A stretch of 64,000 nt of DNA from Luzula sylvatica (GCA_946800325.1 OX326956.1:45709552-45773551); one strand, 5' to 3'. Numbered from the stretch's first letter, positions 34,033-46,230 are shown. The notes: generated from the letters alone by a model not told the origin. A program made the numbers and translations.

Positions 34033-34200
34033 GTTGTTGGGCAAGATGGGGACTTCATGACGGCACAACGACACGAGTGTGGGGACTGGAATTATGCATC
34101 ATAATGGCGCAGATGCACTTGTATCGGACCAGCGGCAGGGGAGAAGGTCCATGGCAGTAGCGTGGCACGGATTTCGGCGCAAGTGAAGTTGTCCCAGTGG

Positions 34201-35504
34201 ATTTGAAGGTATAATCATTATAAGGAATTATATTGGATTTGATTTCTAAATTGTATTATACCTCACATATACTACCATGATCATCGATTTGGATTAAATA
34301 TGAATTGTCGAAGTCGAATGTGATCATAGGATCAGAAAATGATTCCCGGGGAGTGAGGTTTAGTCGTGATGGTTCGGCCACTTGAATAGTGGCGGTCGGG
34401 CTATCGATTCATCAAGTTGTCGGAAAAGTTATGGAATTAGGGTTTCGGTTCGGGGAAGCAGAGAAGAGAGATAATTGAGGTGTTTATTCTTAACGGGTCG
34501 GGATCATGTTTGGTTTATGTTTAAGATCCAATAACCCGATATTTGTTGTATTCTATTAAATCTGAATTTCAGGGAAGATTTGTATATTGTCGAGAACGTC
34601 GGTTTGAGTCACCGGTAAGTATTTAGGAGAAGGCTTGATCACTCGATAATGTCCAATTAATTAATGGTTGGATTAATGAGCAAACGAGCCAAGATTGAAC
34701 ACATGGCTGAGATTTCTTTGGGTAGTTGTCGTTGTAGTTTGAGTATTGTAGTTTGAGTAGTTCGAGTATGGTTTCTTGTAGTAGTTTGAAGTGTTATTTC
34801 TTCCGCATTCTGGATTTTATCCTCCGAGTTCAACAGGAGTTTCGGTGTGTCGGATCAGTAGATATCTCGTAGTTTGGTCGATGCTTTGACGGGTTTGTCA
34901 GATCCGATTTCTTATGACCTATCTCCATGAATTAGTTATAACTTCTTCATTCGGTCTCCGTTTCACGTGTTCTTGGATGCGTTGGAAAGCTTGTTCCGAG
35001 GCGGTTTTATGGCAGTATTTATGAAGAATTTTTCATTACTTCATTTGATGCTTCCATATTTGTTTCATCATGGTATATGTAGAATATGTGTAGTTCTTTG
35101 TAGCATGTAGGATTGTTGTTGATGTAGATCAACTCGTAGTGAGGAAGAGCGGTGGATAAGGGAACACATGTTTGGAGATTAAAGTAGTGTCTGGCCAGAG
35201 GTGCATTTTTGGGTCGCTCCCGAACTTGCAAACTGTTAGACGTAGCAGTACGGTCTCCTCGAGTAGTTGTAGTAAATATAATGTTCGAGGGGGCGTGGTT
35301 TCAGTCGTGGCGTGGTTGAAACCACCACTCTTGGGATAGAGTGCAGCGCACTTTTACCTCAAGTACGTCCGAGGTACTAGTCTATGAGTACGGTCCCTTG
35401 TGGCAGCCAACCTTATCAAAGTGGTTCTCTACACTATGAATTATGTAGTAGTTGTTACCGTATTTGCAGGATCATAGTTGTAGTGGAAGTTGTTCTCGTA
35501 GTAT
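34201..35504. mobile_element. Unclassified LTR-like host of nested copia insertions
   Basis: This stretch continues after element 2 at 43934-44204 and after the solo LTR at 45173-45377. It carries GTAGTAGTTGTT-type text. On the minus strand it would start TGTCATGACCCGAAAAT at 45377, which resembles a gypsy LTR start. The far boundary and target duplication were not found. It is the oldest layer of a nest. Confidence 0.35.
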
Positions 35505-36531
35505 TGATGGGGAATATCCTCGACCCCGGGCCCGCGCAGCGGAATGAAGGCCCGGTCCGATTCCCCGATTCCCGAGATCACGCCATGACTTCGAGGGTAC
35601 GATGCGAATAGAAGGATAGATCTATACCAGCGTGAAATTGATCACGCACGAAGGGTTGATCGCCGCCTTCTATCTCCTGTCACGTTGGTGACAATCCGCG
35701 CGTCCCATACCACGCGTCTTTCACCGTTCGTTGACCATCTTCTCACTCCTTGAGTCGATCACAATCCAAGAGCCACAATTGTCGCTCCTCTACTTGTATC
35801 CACCGTGAGTCGCAAGACGTCGGTCGCGGATGCACCTGCCTAGACGATGCACCGGCGAACTTGCTCGATCTAATCGATTCTCTATTCCTCGAGAAACTCC
35901 TTTCTCGATTTCTCTCTCTTCGCACCCTTTCACTCACTAAAGATCAAATCTGAATTTGCTCTTTTTCTTGTGTATATTGGGCAGAATAATCACTTGCTTA
36001 GAATGATTCAACTCATCTGGATAATTCTGAATGAATTGCTTAGTTAAGATGAGAGAGAAAATCCTATTTATATATAATAGGATCAGGATTAGCCAAAAGG
36101 CATGTATATCCAATATACACCCTCTCACACAGAAAACTGCATGAACCTGGTCAGTATTCTGTCCAGACGAAATTGATAAATTTCTCTGACAGAAAATCAA
36201 CCAACACGAAAGTTGTAGATAAACTCATTATATACACGACCCAATTTGGCCCAGCCCAATTGGAGTTCGTATGCAAAAGTTATGACTGTTTTACTAACTG
36301 TATGTCATACTGTTGCACCCTTTCGGTATTTCACAGAAACGACACTTATACTTCGTTCATATGAAATATATTTCTACATGAAGGTTATAGATAATCTAAT
36401 TATCTATCTTACCCAATTTGAACCATTCAAATCGGATTTTCCTACTGAAAGATATGGCTACGAATGTACGACTACATTCGTTTATCCTTGTGTACACTTT
36501 TACGGTTGATCCTGAAACTGTATTTCCTTCA
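35505..36531 (-). repeat. Left (3') LTR of copia element 2
   Basis: 1027 bp from TGATGGGG to CCTTCA on the plus strand. It differs from the right LTR by C/T near 35525, two changes near 36217-36226, G/T near 36256 and two near 36422-36425. All short ORFs within it are duplicated exactly or nearly so in the other LTR and are not genes. Confidence 0.9.
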
Positions 36532-37700
36532 GTCTCCCACTCAATTTCAGATCTACCTAAAAGGTACTCATGCATATCCAATACGCACGATTTTAGAGAA
36601 TATAGCTCGCGTATCAAATACCAAGCTATGCACATCCTATGTGCCAATTTTATGATCAAGCCCGACTTAGTACGACTCGTTGTGTGACCATGTAGGTTCG
36701 ACTTAACGATGGCAGTAGGTTGTTTCCAATGCCTACAAGCTCATGAGCGGGATCTAGTCACTCCATCATAGCTACCCATGTTAAACGAATAATGATTGTG
36801 ATCATTGTGCCTATCTCGAATAGCGGTTACTAGTTCTCTTGTTTACGATATCCGTTAATCAAAAGGCATGGTAATAGTCATCCTTATAATTTGATTAACT
36901 ACACTTATTCCCCGATTCCGAGTTGAGTTAACAAATTTCAATCGATATTAACCATTAATATCATTGACCGTGGCCACGGTTTTCGTTAATCGACTCATCG
37001 AGCGGCGCCTAAGAGATATCTCTTCCTTTCGGAATAAACAATTCCTATCTTGGAGACTCATATTGAATTCCGTGTTTCGGACAATACCCAATGATGACCC
37101 TTTTAACTCCCTGTTACGGTGAGCGTAAGATCATATCAAAGCATTGTGTTACGCACGTAATGCAATCAATGATCCCCTCAAGTATGAAGAATCTAAAACC
37201 CATCCGTCGCAAGTCCATCTATAATGACAAAACCATGTCATGGTCTCGCGGCTTCGGTCATATCCAATACATGTAACCTAACATATATCTACATTCCCGA
37301 TTCGACAAACTCCTTTGTCCCATGATTAGCAAAACATAATCATCTCCTCGGCAAACGTACTAGTGTACGCGTTCAGTCTATCCAATAATAGAAATGCTTC
37401 TCTCTTAAGCAAGCTGATCCGCGACTAGGGATGTTTAGAAATGACACTTTAAGTGTGACGGTTTCGCTGCACATGGTCCTCAACCATGTCGACGTCCACA
37501 CAAGTTCAAATCAAGGTTCATGTAACAATCATATTACACAACCCGCACACTGTTTTCATATAAGGTGAATGCATATTTAATTTAAGTAAACAAAAATTTT
37601 AAAAGGAATGCATTCATATGGACTAAGTATTTGGGTGATACAACGTTTACCTATGGGTATCTCCATACCCATAACCTGCGAGGACTATCGTATTAGATAA
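36532..37700 (-). other. Conserved non-coding 3' spacer of element 2
   Basis: The reverse complement of this stretch follows 13950-15082 of element 1 closely: GGTGATGACC-type blocks, GCGGATCAGCTTGCTTAAG and TGAACGCGTACACTAGTA occur in both in the same order. It starts next to the LTR with the purine tract TGAGTGGGAGAC. No ORF. Confidence 0.75.
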
Positions 37701-40700
37701 CTACACTCTACTCTCTTCTTCCTCCTCTAGGTATCTCCATACCCATAGTCATCGCATGACAGTCACGCGCGACTAGAGAGAGCGGTTTTGTAAACGGGTC
37801 CGCACGTTCCCGCTAGTGTTAATCTTCAACAGGATTGGAACATTTCCAATACCTACGATCACATCTTTTCACAAAATTTCATGGATCAAATGAAAATTTC
37901 TGAGTATTGGCTAGAAGTGGTTGTGACCTCGGCATTTTTGGCTTGTACTATTGCGTTTCACGCAATAAACAACCATAAATCCGATAACTCGTGGCTACGA
38001 GAGTTTGGTCATGTTTCCTTGATCCATACCACTTCCTTTTGCGATTAATAACCGCAATATACTCGCCACCGTAAATAGAATCATAAACTATTGGTCTTGT
38101 GGAACCTTTCCACATAACCGTGTTTTCATTTAAGCAAAACATGTACACACTTTGTGATCGAAAGTCGTGCTACATATTTGGATGTGCTTAATCTTTGGAA
38201 ACTGTTGTTGTTATAACTCTTTATAACCAACACGTCCTCCACACCATTATAGATAAAAATCCTGAATTCTTTCGTAAAGTATTCAAGGATAAACTTCACC
38301 TCTATCAATACAAATCCCGATGGGTTTAAATATACATAACCGTTATGTATATACTTGTATAACCATTATACATTCACAAGAGTTAGTCTCATGTAATCGA
38401 ATTACATTCAAACTCATGTGATTCCCATGAATTGTATTGACGGTGAACTAGACGCTTTATTTGTATGACAGATAGCCACATACATATCATGACAGATATA
38501 ATAGATCCTAACATCAAATGTAAGGCATCATATTACTACTTTTCGCGCTGCTTGATGTCTCACATCGAGCCGTTGAAAATTTCTGCCATTCGACATTTCG
38601 TTTTAACTCCTCCAAGGAGTTTACATGTTGAAAACCAATTTCAACAATATGTCGATATATGTGCTATAACATAGAACGATGAACTTCTTAGATCTATCAT
38701 ATAGATCTTCACGCTTATTTCCTAAGCGGTCTCGCCTAAATCCTTTGTCGTTACAAGAAATATAATGCGGCTCCCACTAACCTTCATGTGTATACAAAGT
38801 TTTTATTCGTTCCGACAATTTTATAACAGTTTATAACATCGTCAAAACGAATATTCCAATTCCGAGAAGCTTTCTCTAATCCATCATATGCATCGTTAAA
38901 GCGTGCATATCTTATCCCCGATTCTTATGAATCGACAAAACCGTAAGGTTGTGTCAAGTACACATCCTTTCATAAAATTTCTGTCAAGAAATTCGGTTTT
39001 GACATCCATTGTGCCACATCACATAGTCATAATACGCGACCATGGCAAGCAGAATTACAAGAATGTCAAAGCATGGCAACATGCGAAAACGTTTCTTCAT
39101 AGTCCGACTATGAATTGCATGAAACTCTTCGCAAAAAACCTCGCTTTACATATATGCGTATTCCTATCCATGTAGGTTCTTCATCTTGAAAAAACCCATT
39201 CACATTTCACGGGTCTAATCCAGAAAGTAATGAAATCAAGTTCCGAACTTGATAATTTACATGGATCGAATCTCAGATTTCATGACACCATGTCATGTGG
39301 AATCAACTTTTCATAGCATCCTTGTAGGATATCGAATCATCATATGATTTCGATCTATCATCATTAGCCTCGATAAATTCGCATTTACCGGCTTATGATA
39401 TAGCCTATTTGATCTACGAAAAAATCCTTTGTGTGTTCGACTTGCGTTCATCAACTCTTGATGAAGCCATGTCAACTTTCATCGGTACAATGTTCATTTT
39501 CAGATCTCGAACTCTTTCGAGATTTATTCTACTCCCACTAGCACGCATAGAGATAAATGGCACCAAGTTCCAAACTTGTGCGCATCTAGTCCTCCTCCAA
39601 GAAGGCATCTCTTCGAGCCACGAAAATCTCATTTTCATAGGGACGTTAGAACTAATACCCTTTAGTTTCCTTAAGGATAAACGAACAATTTCCAGATTTG
39701 GGATTGAGTTTAACCGAAACAAATTTCGAAATACACTCACATCCTCAAATCTGTACAAGTGACAACTTCGGAACCATTCCGATCCATATCTCATATGGCG
39801 TCTTTTGTACCGATTAGAAGGTTTATGGTTCATATCTTATATGCAACCATTCATTAGTGCCGCTGTCTCAAGGGCGTATCCCCAAAACATTTTTGGGAGA
39901 TCTTATTGACTCATCATTTATCGAACCATGTCCAACATGCGTTCATTTCCTCTTTTCGGACACATCTCAATGTTCCGAATAAAGGCAATCGTGAAACGAT
40001 TCCACAATCATAAATGATCATTAATATTCATAACTCAAATATCGCCTCTTCGATCCTATCGAAAGGTTTAGCTCAAATACTCGCCTTCTCGATCCTATCG
40101 AAAAGCTTTGATTTTCTTGCTTAGTTGATTTCGTATTTCGTTTTTGAAACTCTTTGAACCTTTCAAAAGTCTCTGTTTCGGCACGCATTAAATAGATATT
40201 TTTATATCTACTTTAACCGTCCATAAACGTAACAAAATACCGATAGCCTCCTCTTGCCTCGGAACTTATCGGAACATCATATCTAAATATAATTTCCAAT
40301 AATTCGCTGGATCTTTCTCCAATACTTTGGAGAATGATGCCCTTTGTCGTTTTGCCTAATAAATAAGTATTGCATTAATCAATCAAATCTAATTCGAATG
40401 ATTCTAGCATTCCATCACATGGAATCTAGATACGCGTATCTCGTTTATATGGTCAAGACGGCAATGCCAAAAGAAGCAATCAACTTCTAGGTTTAATCCT
40501 CCTCAGATTTCACCATTCTTTGAGTCACTAGTTTGGACAACTCCTTGTCCGAACTCTCTGATTGAAAAACATTTTCCCAAAAATATCCTTAGACATACAT
40601 TTCTTTCGATCCCGATTTTGAATTACAAGGACATCCACGCATCTTAATGCATTGGATTCCTCGGATACTCCAAGCATCTACAATTCAATTTTAAATCGCA

Positions 40701-41210
40701 TCTCATGCAATTCAGGGATCGACTTATCTATCGAATGCATATGATATTCGGTCACAAAGATCAAATCTCGTACCATCAACACACGAGTGTTAATCAAAGA
40801 CCCATAAGGCGTCTCAAAATTAACCTACTCTTTGAGCCGCATTGAGTCATTCAACGCGCTCTAGCTCTTGAAACTATTTCATGAGCGTTGTGTTTTACTT
40901 TCACATACACCCGAATTCTCAAAACAATTTTGAGAAATATGCGTCTATACATGCCACCACAAGGCACGTAATATTGTTCGATTCCTTCTTAAGTTTATCG
41001 AACCCGGCTTTCTCTAAAGCCAAAGCCTCGAGCCCCGAATCTACCATTTCCGTGTCCAACACGTTCCTTTAAGTCTAAGAACTATTCTTTGACTATCAAG
41101 GTGAATAACGATAATTCCGGCCCAAAAGCCATCTATCATATCGATCTAATCGATATATTTGGTGTTGCTTGAAAACATAATTCTAAACGGATGATGAAGA
41201 TTAACTCCTA
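37700..41210 (-). pseudogene. Decayed copia gag-pol of element 2
   Basis: Minus-strand fragments match element 1. Near 37948-38148 the text MYMFCLNENTVMWKGS parallels the RNase H region of element 1, and 38126-38308 parallels the preceding segment. 39414-39833 lies at the integrase/RT side and is only weakly similar. Stops and frameshifts occur every few dozen codons. None of the short ORFs on either strand here is a gene. Confidence 0.75.
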
Positions 41211-41956
41211 ACCGTGCGTACTTAATCTATATGCTTATATGATAATTATATGATAGTGTTATTTTATCGAATCGATAACCCTCATACCGATACGGGACTC
41301 CAAGTCCATAACACTCAAGACCCATATTTCCGTTCCTCCCACAAGTGACTTTAGCCTATCGGGTGGGATCCCGTTATTTAGGTAGGATTATATCCAATCG
41401 TATCCAATACGACTCTTGAACCTTTATAGGATTTCGGTGATGGATCGTATCCAATACAATCCCAGTTCCGTGTGTGCATCCTATCTATGCCCCGAACTCC
41501 AATCTGATTGGCCTGGACGGTTAAGTCACAACCATCTCCAACGTATCGTTCAAATAAGCTACTAGTGAGTCGACTTTAGCCTGTGCCTCACAAGTCCTGA
41601 TTTAACGCTTGCCACCCTTTCGATTGTTTCAATATCACGTGCCCGACTTTAGCCTGAACCCACGTGAAACGTAACACCGAACTCGGTAGTTGTGGATATG
41701 GAAGGCATTTCCATGACTTAAATATTATGAGGGATCATGCCATTGCATGTTTCTAAATTCGTGACATAATCCAATTATATCACTATCACAAGATTTTCTA
41801 TATGCATATGATTTTATTTGGGAGTCTAATTATTCTAAATAATTATCTAATAATATGCTAGTATGATTGATGCCGATCAAATCGATATAAAGAACTCAAA
41901 ATTCCGAGCTTCGTAGCCAAAGTTATCGCGAAAACAAAAACAGCATCCAGAGAAGG

Positions 41957-41992
41957 GTCCGTTATAACGGACTACCCCATCCGTTGTAACGC
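41957..41992. repeat. Single palindrome doublet in the element 2 leader
   Basis: GTCCGTTATAACGGAC (41957-41972, perfect palindrome) is followed by ATCCGTTGTAACGC (41979-41992). This is the same module that is repeated eight times in the leader of element 1, at the corresponding place between primer-binding site and gag. Confidence 0.85.
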
Positions 41993-42069
41993 AGGGGCCA
42001 TGGGGCGCGAGAAAACCTCGCCCGGGACGCGTCCGGGGCGCCAAAAACTGGCCCCGGGGCGGCAGAAAA

Positions 42070-42650
42070 ACAGTTTTTCTGCACCCTTTCGCTATTTCAT
42101 TAGAACGACACTAATACCTCACTCAAATGAAATATATTACAACATGAAAGTTCTAGATAATCTCATTATCTAACTAACCCAATTTGAACCATTCAAATCG
42201 GAATTTTCTACTGAAAGTTATACCAGTTTTAGTAAAATACGAACAAATGAAAAGGTAAGTTTATCCAATAGACACCTTTTCAACCAGAAAACTACAGACA
42301 CTTTTTCAGTATTCTGTTGAAACAAAAATATTCAATTGTTCCAACCGACTTTGAACGTGAACGAAAGTTCTAGATAATCGTATTATCTAACTAACCCAAT
42401 TGGATTGGACTCAATTGAATTTTCTATGCGACATATACGGACGTTTTAGTCTCTGTATGTCAAACAGTCGCACCCTTTCAGTATTCCATAAAAACGACAC
42501 TGATAATTCGTTCAAATGAAAAAACTTTCTGTATCAAAGTCATAGATAATCCCATTATCTAACTACGCCAATTTGATCCAATCAATTTGGAGTTTTCCAC
42601 TGAAAATTATCTTAGTTTTACTCACTGTTTCGTATTCTAATTTTCTGCAG
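42070..42650 (-). repeat. LTR-derived repeats within the element 2 leader
   Basis: Two or three diverged copies of an LTR segment occur in tandem. Each contains GCACCCTTTCxxTATT, ACGACACTxATA, AxATAATCxxATTATCTAACT and CAATTTGA-CCAATCAAAT-like blocks that correspond to 36315-36440 of the LTR. The leader of this family has therefore captured U3-like sequence. No coding. Confidence 0.65.
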
Positions 42651-42888
42651 ATTTTGCCGTTTCGTCCGTTTTCGCTCGTTTCCAAAACGATAAATCATGA
42701 AACTTTTTCACGATCATTCCTAGATACTCTCAATCAACTTTTGATCGATCTCTAGCGAATTCCACTTGTGATTTTAACGGAATTTGACTTTCTCTATATG
42801 TAACATCATGCAAACGGGTACGAACTTTGATAACCCGTGCGTATATCTAATATACGACTATGATTCGACCCTCGAATCGATGGCGATC

Positions 42889-42900
42889 GCTCTGATACCA
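42889..42900 (-). other. Primer-binding site of element 2
   Basis: The reverse complement reads TGGTATCAGAGC, two bases inside the right (5') LTR. It is the same initiator tRNA-Met type site as in element 1 and is intact. Confidence 0.9.
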
Positions 42901-42901
42901 C

Positions 42902-43928
42902 TGATGGGGAATATCCTCGACTCCGGGCCCGCGCAGCGGAATGAAGGCCCGGTCCGATTCCCCGATTCCCGAGATCACGCCATGACTTCGAGGGTACGAT
43001 GCGAATAGAAGGATAGATCTATACCAGCGTGAAATTGATCACGCACGAAGGGTTGATCGCCGCCTTCTATCTCCTGTCACGTTGGTGACAATCCGCGCGT
43101 CCCATACCACGCGTCTTTCACCGTTCGTTGACCATCTTCTCACTCCTTGAGTCGATCACAATCCAAGAGCCACAATTGTCGCTCCTCTACTTGTATCCAC
43201 CGTGAGTCGCAAGACGTCGGTCGCGGATGCACCTGCCTAGACGATGCACCGGCGAACTTGCTCGATCTAATCGATTCTCTATTCCTCGAGAAACTCCTTT
43301 CTCGATTTCTCTCTCTTCGCACCCTTTCACTCACTAAAGATCAAATCTGAATTTGCTCTTTTTCTTGTGTATATTGGGCAGAATAATCACTTGCTTAGAA
43401 TGATTCAACTCATCTGGATAATTCTGAATGAATTGCTTAGTTAAGATGAGAGAGAAAATCCTATTTATATATAATAGGATCAGGATTAGCCAAAAGGCAT
43501 GTATATCCAATATACACCCTCTCACACAGAAAACTGCATGAACCTGGTCAGTATTCTGTCCAGACGAAATTGATAAATTTCTCTGACAGAAAATCAACCA
43601 ACACGAAAGTTATAGATAATCTCATTATATACACGACCCAATTTGGCCCATCCCAATTGGAGTTCGTATGCAAAAGTTATGACTGTTTTACTAACTGTAT
43701 GTCATACTGTTGCACCCTTTCGGTATTTCACAGAAACGACACTTATACTTCGTTCATATGAAATATATTTCTACATGAAGGTTATAGATAATCTAATTAT
43801 CTATCTTACCCAATTTGAATCGTTCAAATCGGATTTTCCTACTGAAAGATATGGCTACGAATGTACGACTACATTCGTTTATCCTTGTGTACACTTTTAC
43901 GGTTGATCCTGAAACTGTATTTCCTTCA
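42902..43928 (-). repeat. Right (5') LTR of copia element 2
   Basis: 1027 bp, TG to CA, six differences from the left LTR. It acts as the 5' LTR because the primer-binding site adjoins it. Confidence 0.9.
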
Positions 43929-43933
43929 AGTAT

Positions 43934-44199
43934 CACACTATGTATTATGTAGTAGTTGTTACCGTATTTGCAGAATCATAGTTGTGGTAGTAGTTGTTCC
44001 CGTGTGGTAGTCGAACACTTGTAGTAGTTTCGCGATGTGAATTCTGTAGTAGTAGTTGCCGTATTTGCAGAATTCCTCGATTGTTGTAATCGGTCATCAT
44101 GGTAGTTCTCGTAGTAGTTCGTCATGGCAGTCACCGTCGAGTAAATAATAATTAAATATTATTTTACTTATCTAACTCTCAGCCAACATTTTCAGGTAG
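43934..44199. other. Host sequence between two nested insertions
   Basis: Continues the LTR-like host sequence of 34201-35504. It has several diverged copies of GTAGTAGTTGTTACCGTATT, and the segment ATTATGTAGTAGTTGTTACC is present both here (43951) and before element 2 (35440). The host therefore had internal tandem repeats before the insertion. Confidence 0.45.
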
Positions 44200-44325
44200 C
44201 ACTTTGAAGGAAATACAGTTACAGATCAACTAGTAGATTGTAAAAACGAGGGTAGACAAACATACGTATTCGTCGGAATGATTGGATGCATAATAAGATT
44301 ATGCAAATCTGGCAGAAATTACATA

Positions 44326-44547
44326 GTCCGTCATGACGCACCATATGGTCCGTCATGACGCACAGTAATGTACTTCTGTAGAAGCCAATCTGTGAGTATA
44401 CCGTCACGACGCACCATATTGTGCGTCATGACGGTGGTGCGTCATGACGCACAGTTGTGTCCGTCATGACGGAACACATTGTAACGGCTAGATCTCAGTA
44501 CATGTGACACGTGCGTCACGATGCACCATATCGTGCTTCATGACGCA
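44326..44547. repeat. Four palindrome doublets inside the solo LTR
   Basis: Eight sites of the type GTCCGTCATGACGCAC or GTGCGTCATGACGCAC start at about 44326, 44348, 44400, 44421, 44438, 44459, 44511 and 44532. They form four doublets with 21-bp spacing. Arms are shared with the element 1 leader array but the centre is TCATGACG, giving opposed TGACG cores (bZIP/TGA-type). The context CATAGTCCGTCAT also occurs at 8719 in element 1, so the arrays are homologous. Confidence 0.85.
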
Positions 44548-44629
44548 CTGTGATTCGAATTCTGAATTAGCAGTTTTGATACTCATTAATGCCCCATTAA
44601 TTCAGAGATTGATTATATAATCTCTGTAA

Positions 44630-44632
<3 letters not shown>

Positions 44633-44660
<28 letters not shown>
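44633..44660. repeat. (TC)n microsatellite in the solo LTR
   Basis: Uninterrupted CT/TC units within the transcribed-leader part of the solo LTR. Confidence 0.9.
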
Positions 44661-45172
44661 GGCTTCCAGTATTCTTTGAGAAAGAGATAGACTTGTGTGA
44701 CAAGAAAAAGGAGATCTAGAGATTGATTGTTTTGAGCAAGTTTACGGTGATTTTAGGGGAATCACGCGTAACCGAAAGACGTTAGCTCGAGGTGGATACG
44801 AGTAGAGAAATCTCGCTTGAGATTTTCTGTTGTGATCATTCGAGAGCAAGGTCGAGCAAGGTCGGAGACAAACCGGATAAAATCCGGTTGTATACGACAA
44901 ACCGGAGCTTCGGATAAGGTGTCGAATCGCGCGGGCGTGGGACGTGCGTGTCGCCGGAGTCGAAGCAAGCAGCAACTAACTGAACAACCCGTCTCCGTGA
45001 TCAATTTCACGCGGTATGTTTCTATGTATATAAGAGTTATATTCATAGGTAGTTGCATGTAGTTTAGGATTCGTACGATCGTGTCGTTGACGTGGTCCTC
45101 GGGATCGGGTCGGACCGAGCTCTTCAATCCGCTGCGCGGGGCTCGGTAGTGACGCCGATACCCAACACACTT

Positions 45173-45429
45173 GAAGTGGCAATGACATTCGTGTAGATTA
45201 CGAGCGTAGCGGAGTTGCGATAACCAGTTACCATATTTGTTTTAGTTGTATATTGAGTACTTGTAGATTGTAGATTAGAATTTATGCCAACTGTTTCGTA
45301 TTTGTGTGGTTTTGACTCTGCTAATGCTCATATATTTAAGGTATCATGCACGATTATTTTATTTTCGGGTCATGACATTTGGGATGTTAATTGAGAAAAG
45401 TGACATCATCACGATGTTGTGGGGAAATG
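45173..45429. other. Remainder of host LTR-like sequence
   Basis: Continues the host sequence after the solo LTR. The text ATTTTCGGGTCATGACA (ending 45377) in reverse complement resembles the first bases of plant gypsy LTRs. Beyond that, nothing is recognised. Confidence 0.35.
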
Positions 45430-46230
45430 GGGGGCATGGTAGAAGGCCTCAAATAAAATAAAATACGAGTGATTGTTTGACCAGTTAAAAGTTGAACGAT
45501 TATTACTAGGAAGAAATATCTACCAATTAATAACAAAATTTTCATAGTGTTGAGATCAATTAATTTGTGTCATTAACTTGGATAATTTAAGATGAGTGAA
45601 TTAATTTGGCATATCCAAATAATTGTAATAACATGAAATGAGAACAAAAAAAAGTGAGTGTCCGAAGTTGGACGATTGTTTTAATTTGGACAACGAAAGA
45701 AAACAATTATGCAAAATATATGGACAGTTAAAAGGTGAGTAAAACTGATACCATCAATTGAAAATTGAGTGGCTAAAATTTAGTAGAGTGACATAATTTA
45801 CATAAATAAAAAATTTAGTGACAACATCAAACCAATTAAAATTTAAATATTAATATTGACAACTAAAGGTTAATGATTCAAATTTGACGAAATAATACTG
45901 TGTGGAAAAATTAAAAATGTGTATCTTATTTTTAAAAAATTCATGACTAATATTGGACAGGACATAATGATACGGATGGATAAATAATTTATGAAATATC
46001 AATTTTGGACATCGACAAAATAATTCAGTAACTACTTTGTACAATCAAGAGTTTATACCTTATAATTAGATAAATCAAAATGATTACATGATAAATTAAA
46101 CTGTGATCAAATTTTAACTGGGTGATATAATTTGAAATATAACGATAGTAAATCTGGATAATTGAAAGGTTATAATTAAACGTCGCTAATTGAAAGAGTT
46201 CTGATTTTTTAGTTGTTTTCAATCTTTTTC
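45430..46230. repeat. Degenerate dispersed repeat, second copy
   Basis: Similar to 31080-32340. The first 200 bp match 32110-32340 well; the remainder repeats TTAGTGAC and AATTGAGTGGC-type words. No coding. Confidence 0.5.

Larger units (their letters stand above)
35505..43928 (-). mobile_element. Copia element 2, near-identical LTRs, wrecked pol
   Basis: An 8424-bp element of the element 1 family on the minus strand, bounded by the 5-bp duplication AGTAT (35500-35504 and 43929-43933). Both LTRs are 1027 bp and differ at six positions by eye, so the insertion is recent. The internal region (36532-42901) keeps the family order, but gag-pol is riddled with stops and indels and no frame exceeds about 140 codons. 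The primer-binding site and 3' spacer are well preserved. The combination suggests a non-autonomous element moved by enzymes from a relative. Confidence 0.9.
44205..45167 (+). mobile_element. Solo LTR of a related copia family, TSD CACTT
   Basis: 963 bp from TGAAGGAAATACAG to CCCAACA, flanked by CACTT at 44200-44204 and 45168-45172. Ends and the GC-rich 3' part (CCGCTGCGCGGG) match the LTRs of elements 1 and 2, but the middle differs. With no internal region and a perfect duplication, it is a solo LTR left by recombination between two LTRs. ORFs at 44742-45127 lie within it and are not genes. Confidence 0.9.

Noticed and set aside
35743..36687. Set of ORFs (64, 67, 87 and 89 residues) repeated exactly or nearly so at 43140-43906
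   Set aside because: They lie inside the two LTRs of copia element 2 and on both strands; the identity reflects LTR duplication, not a conserved gene family.
39409..39833. Overlapping plus (117) and minus (139) ORFs in element 2
   Set aside because: They lie in the decayed pol of copia element 2; the minus frame is at best an eroded part of pol and the plus frame is its shadow.
44742..45127. ORFs of 77, 121 and 81 residues
   Set aside because: They fall within a solo LTR with defined ends and target duplication; no domain is present.
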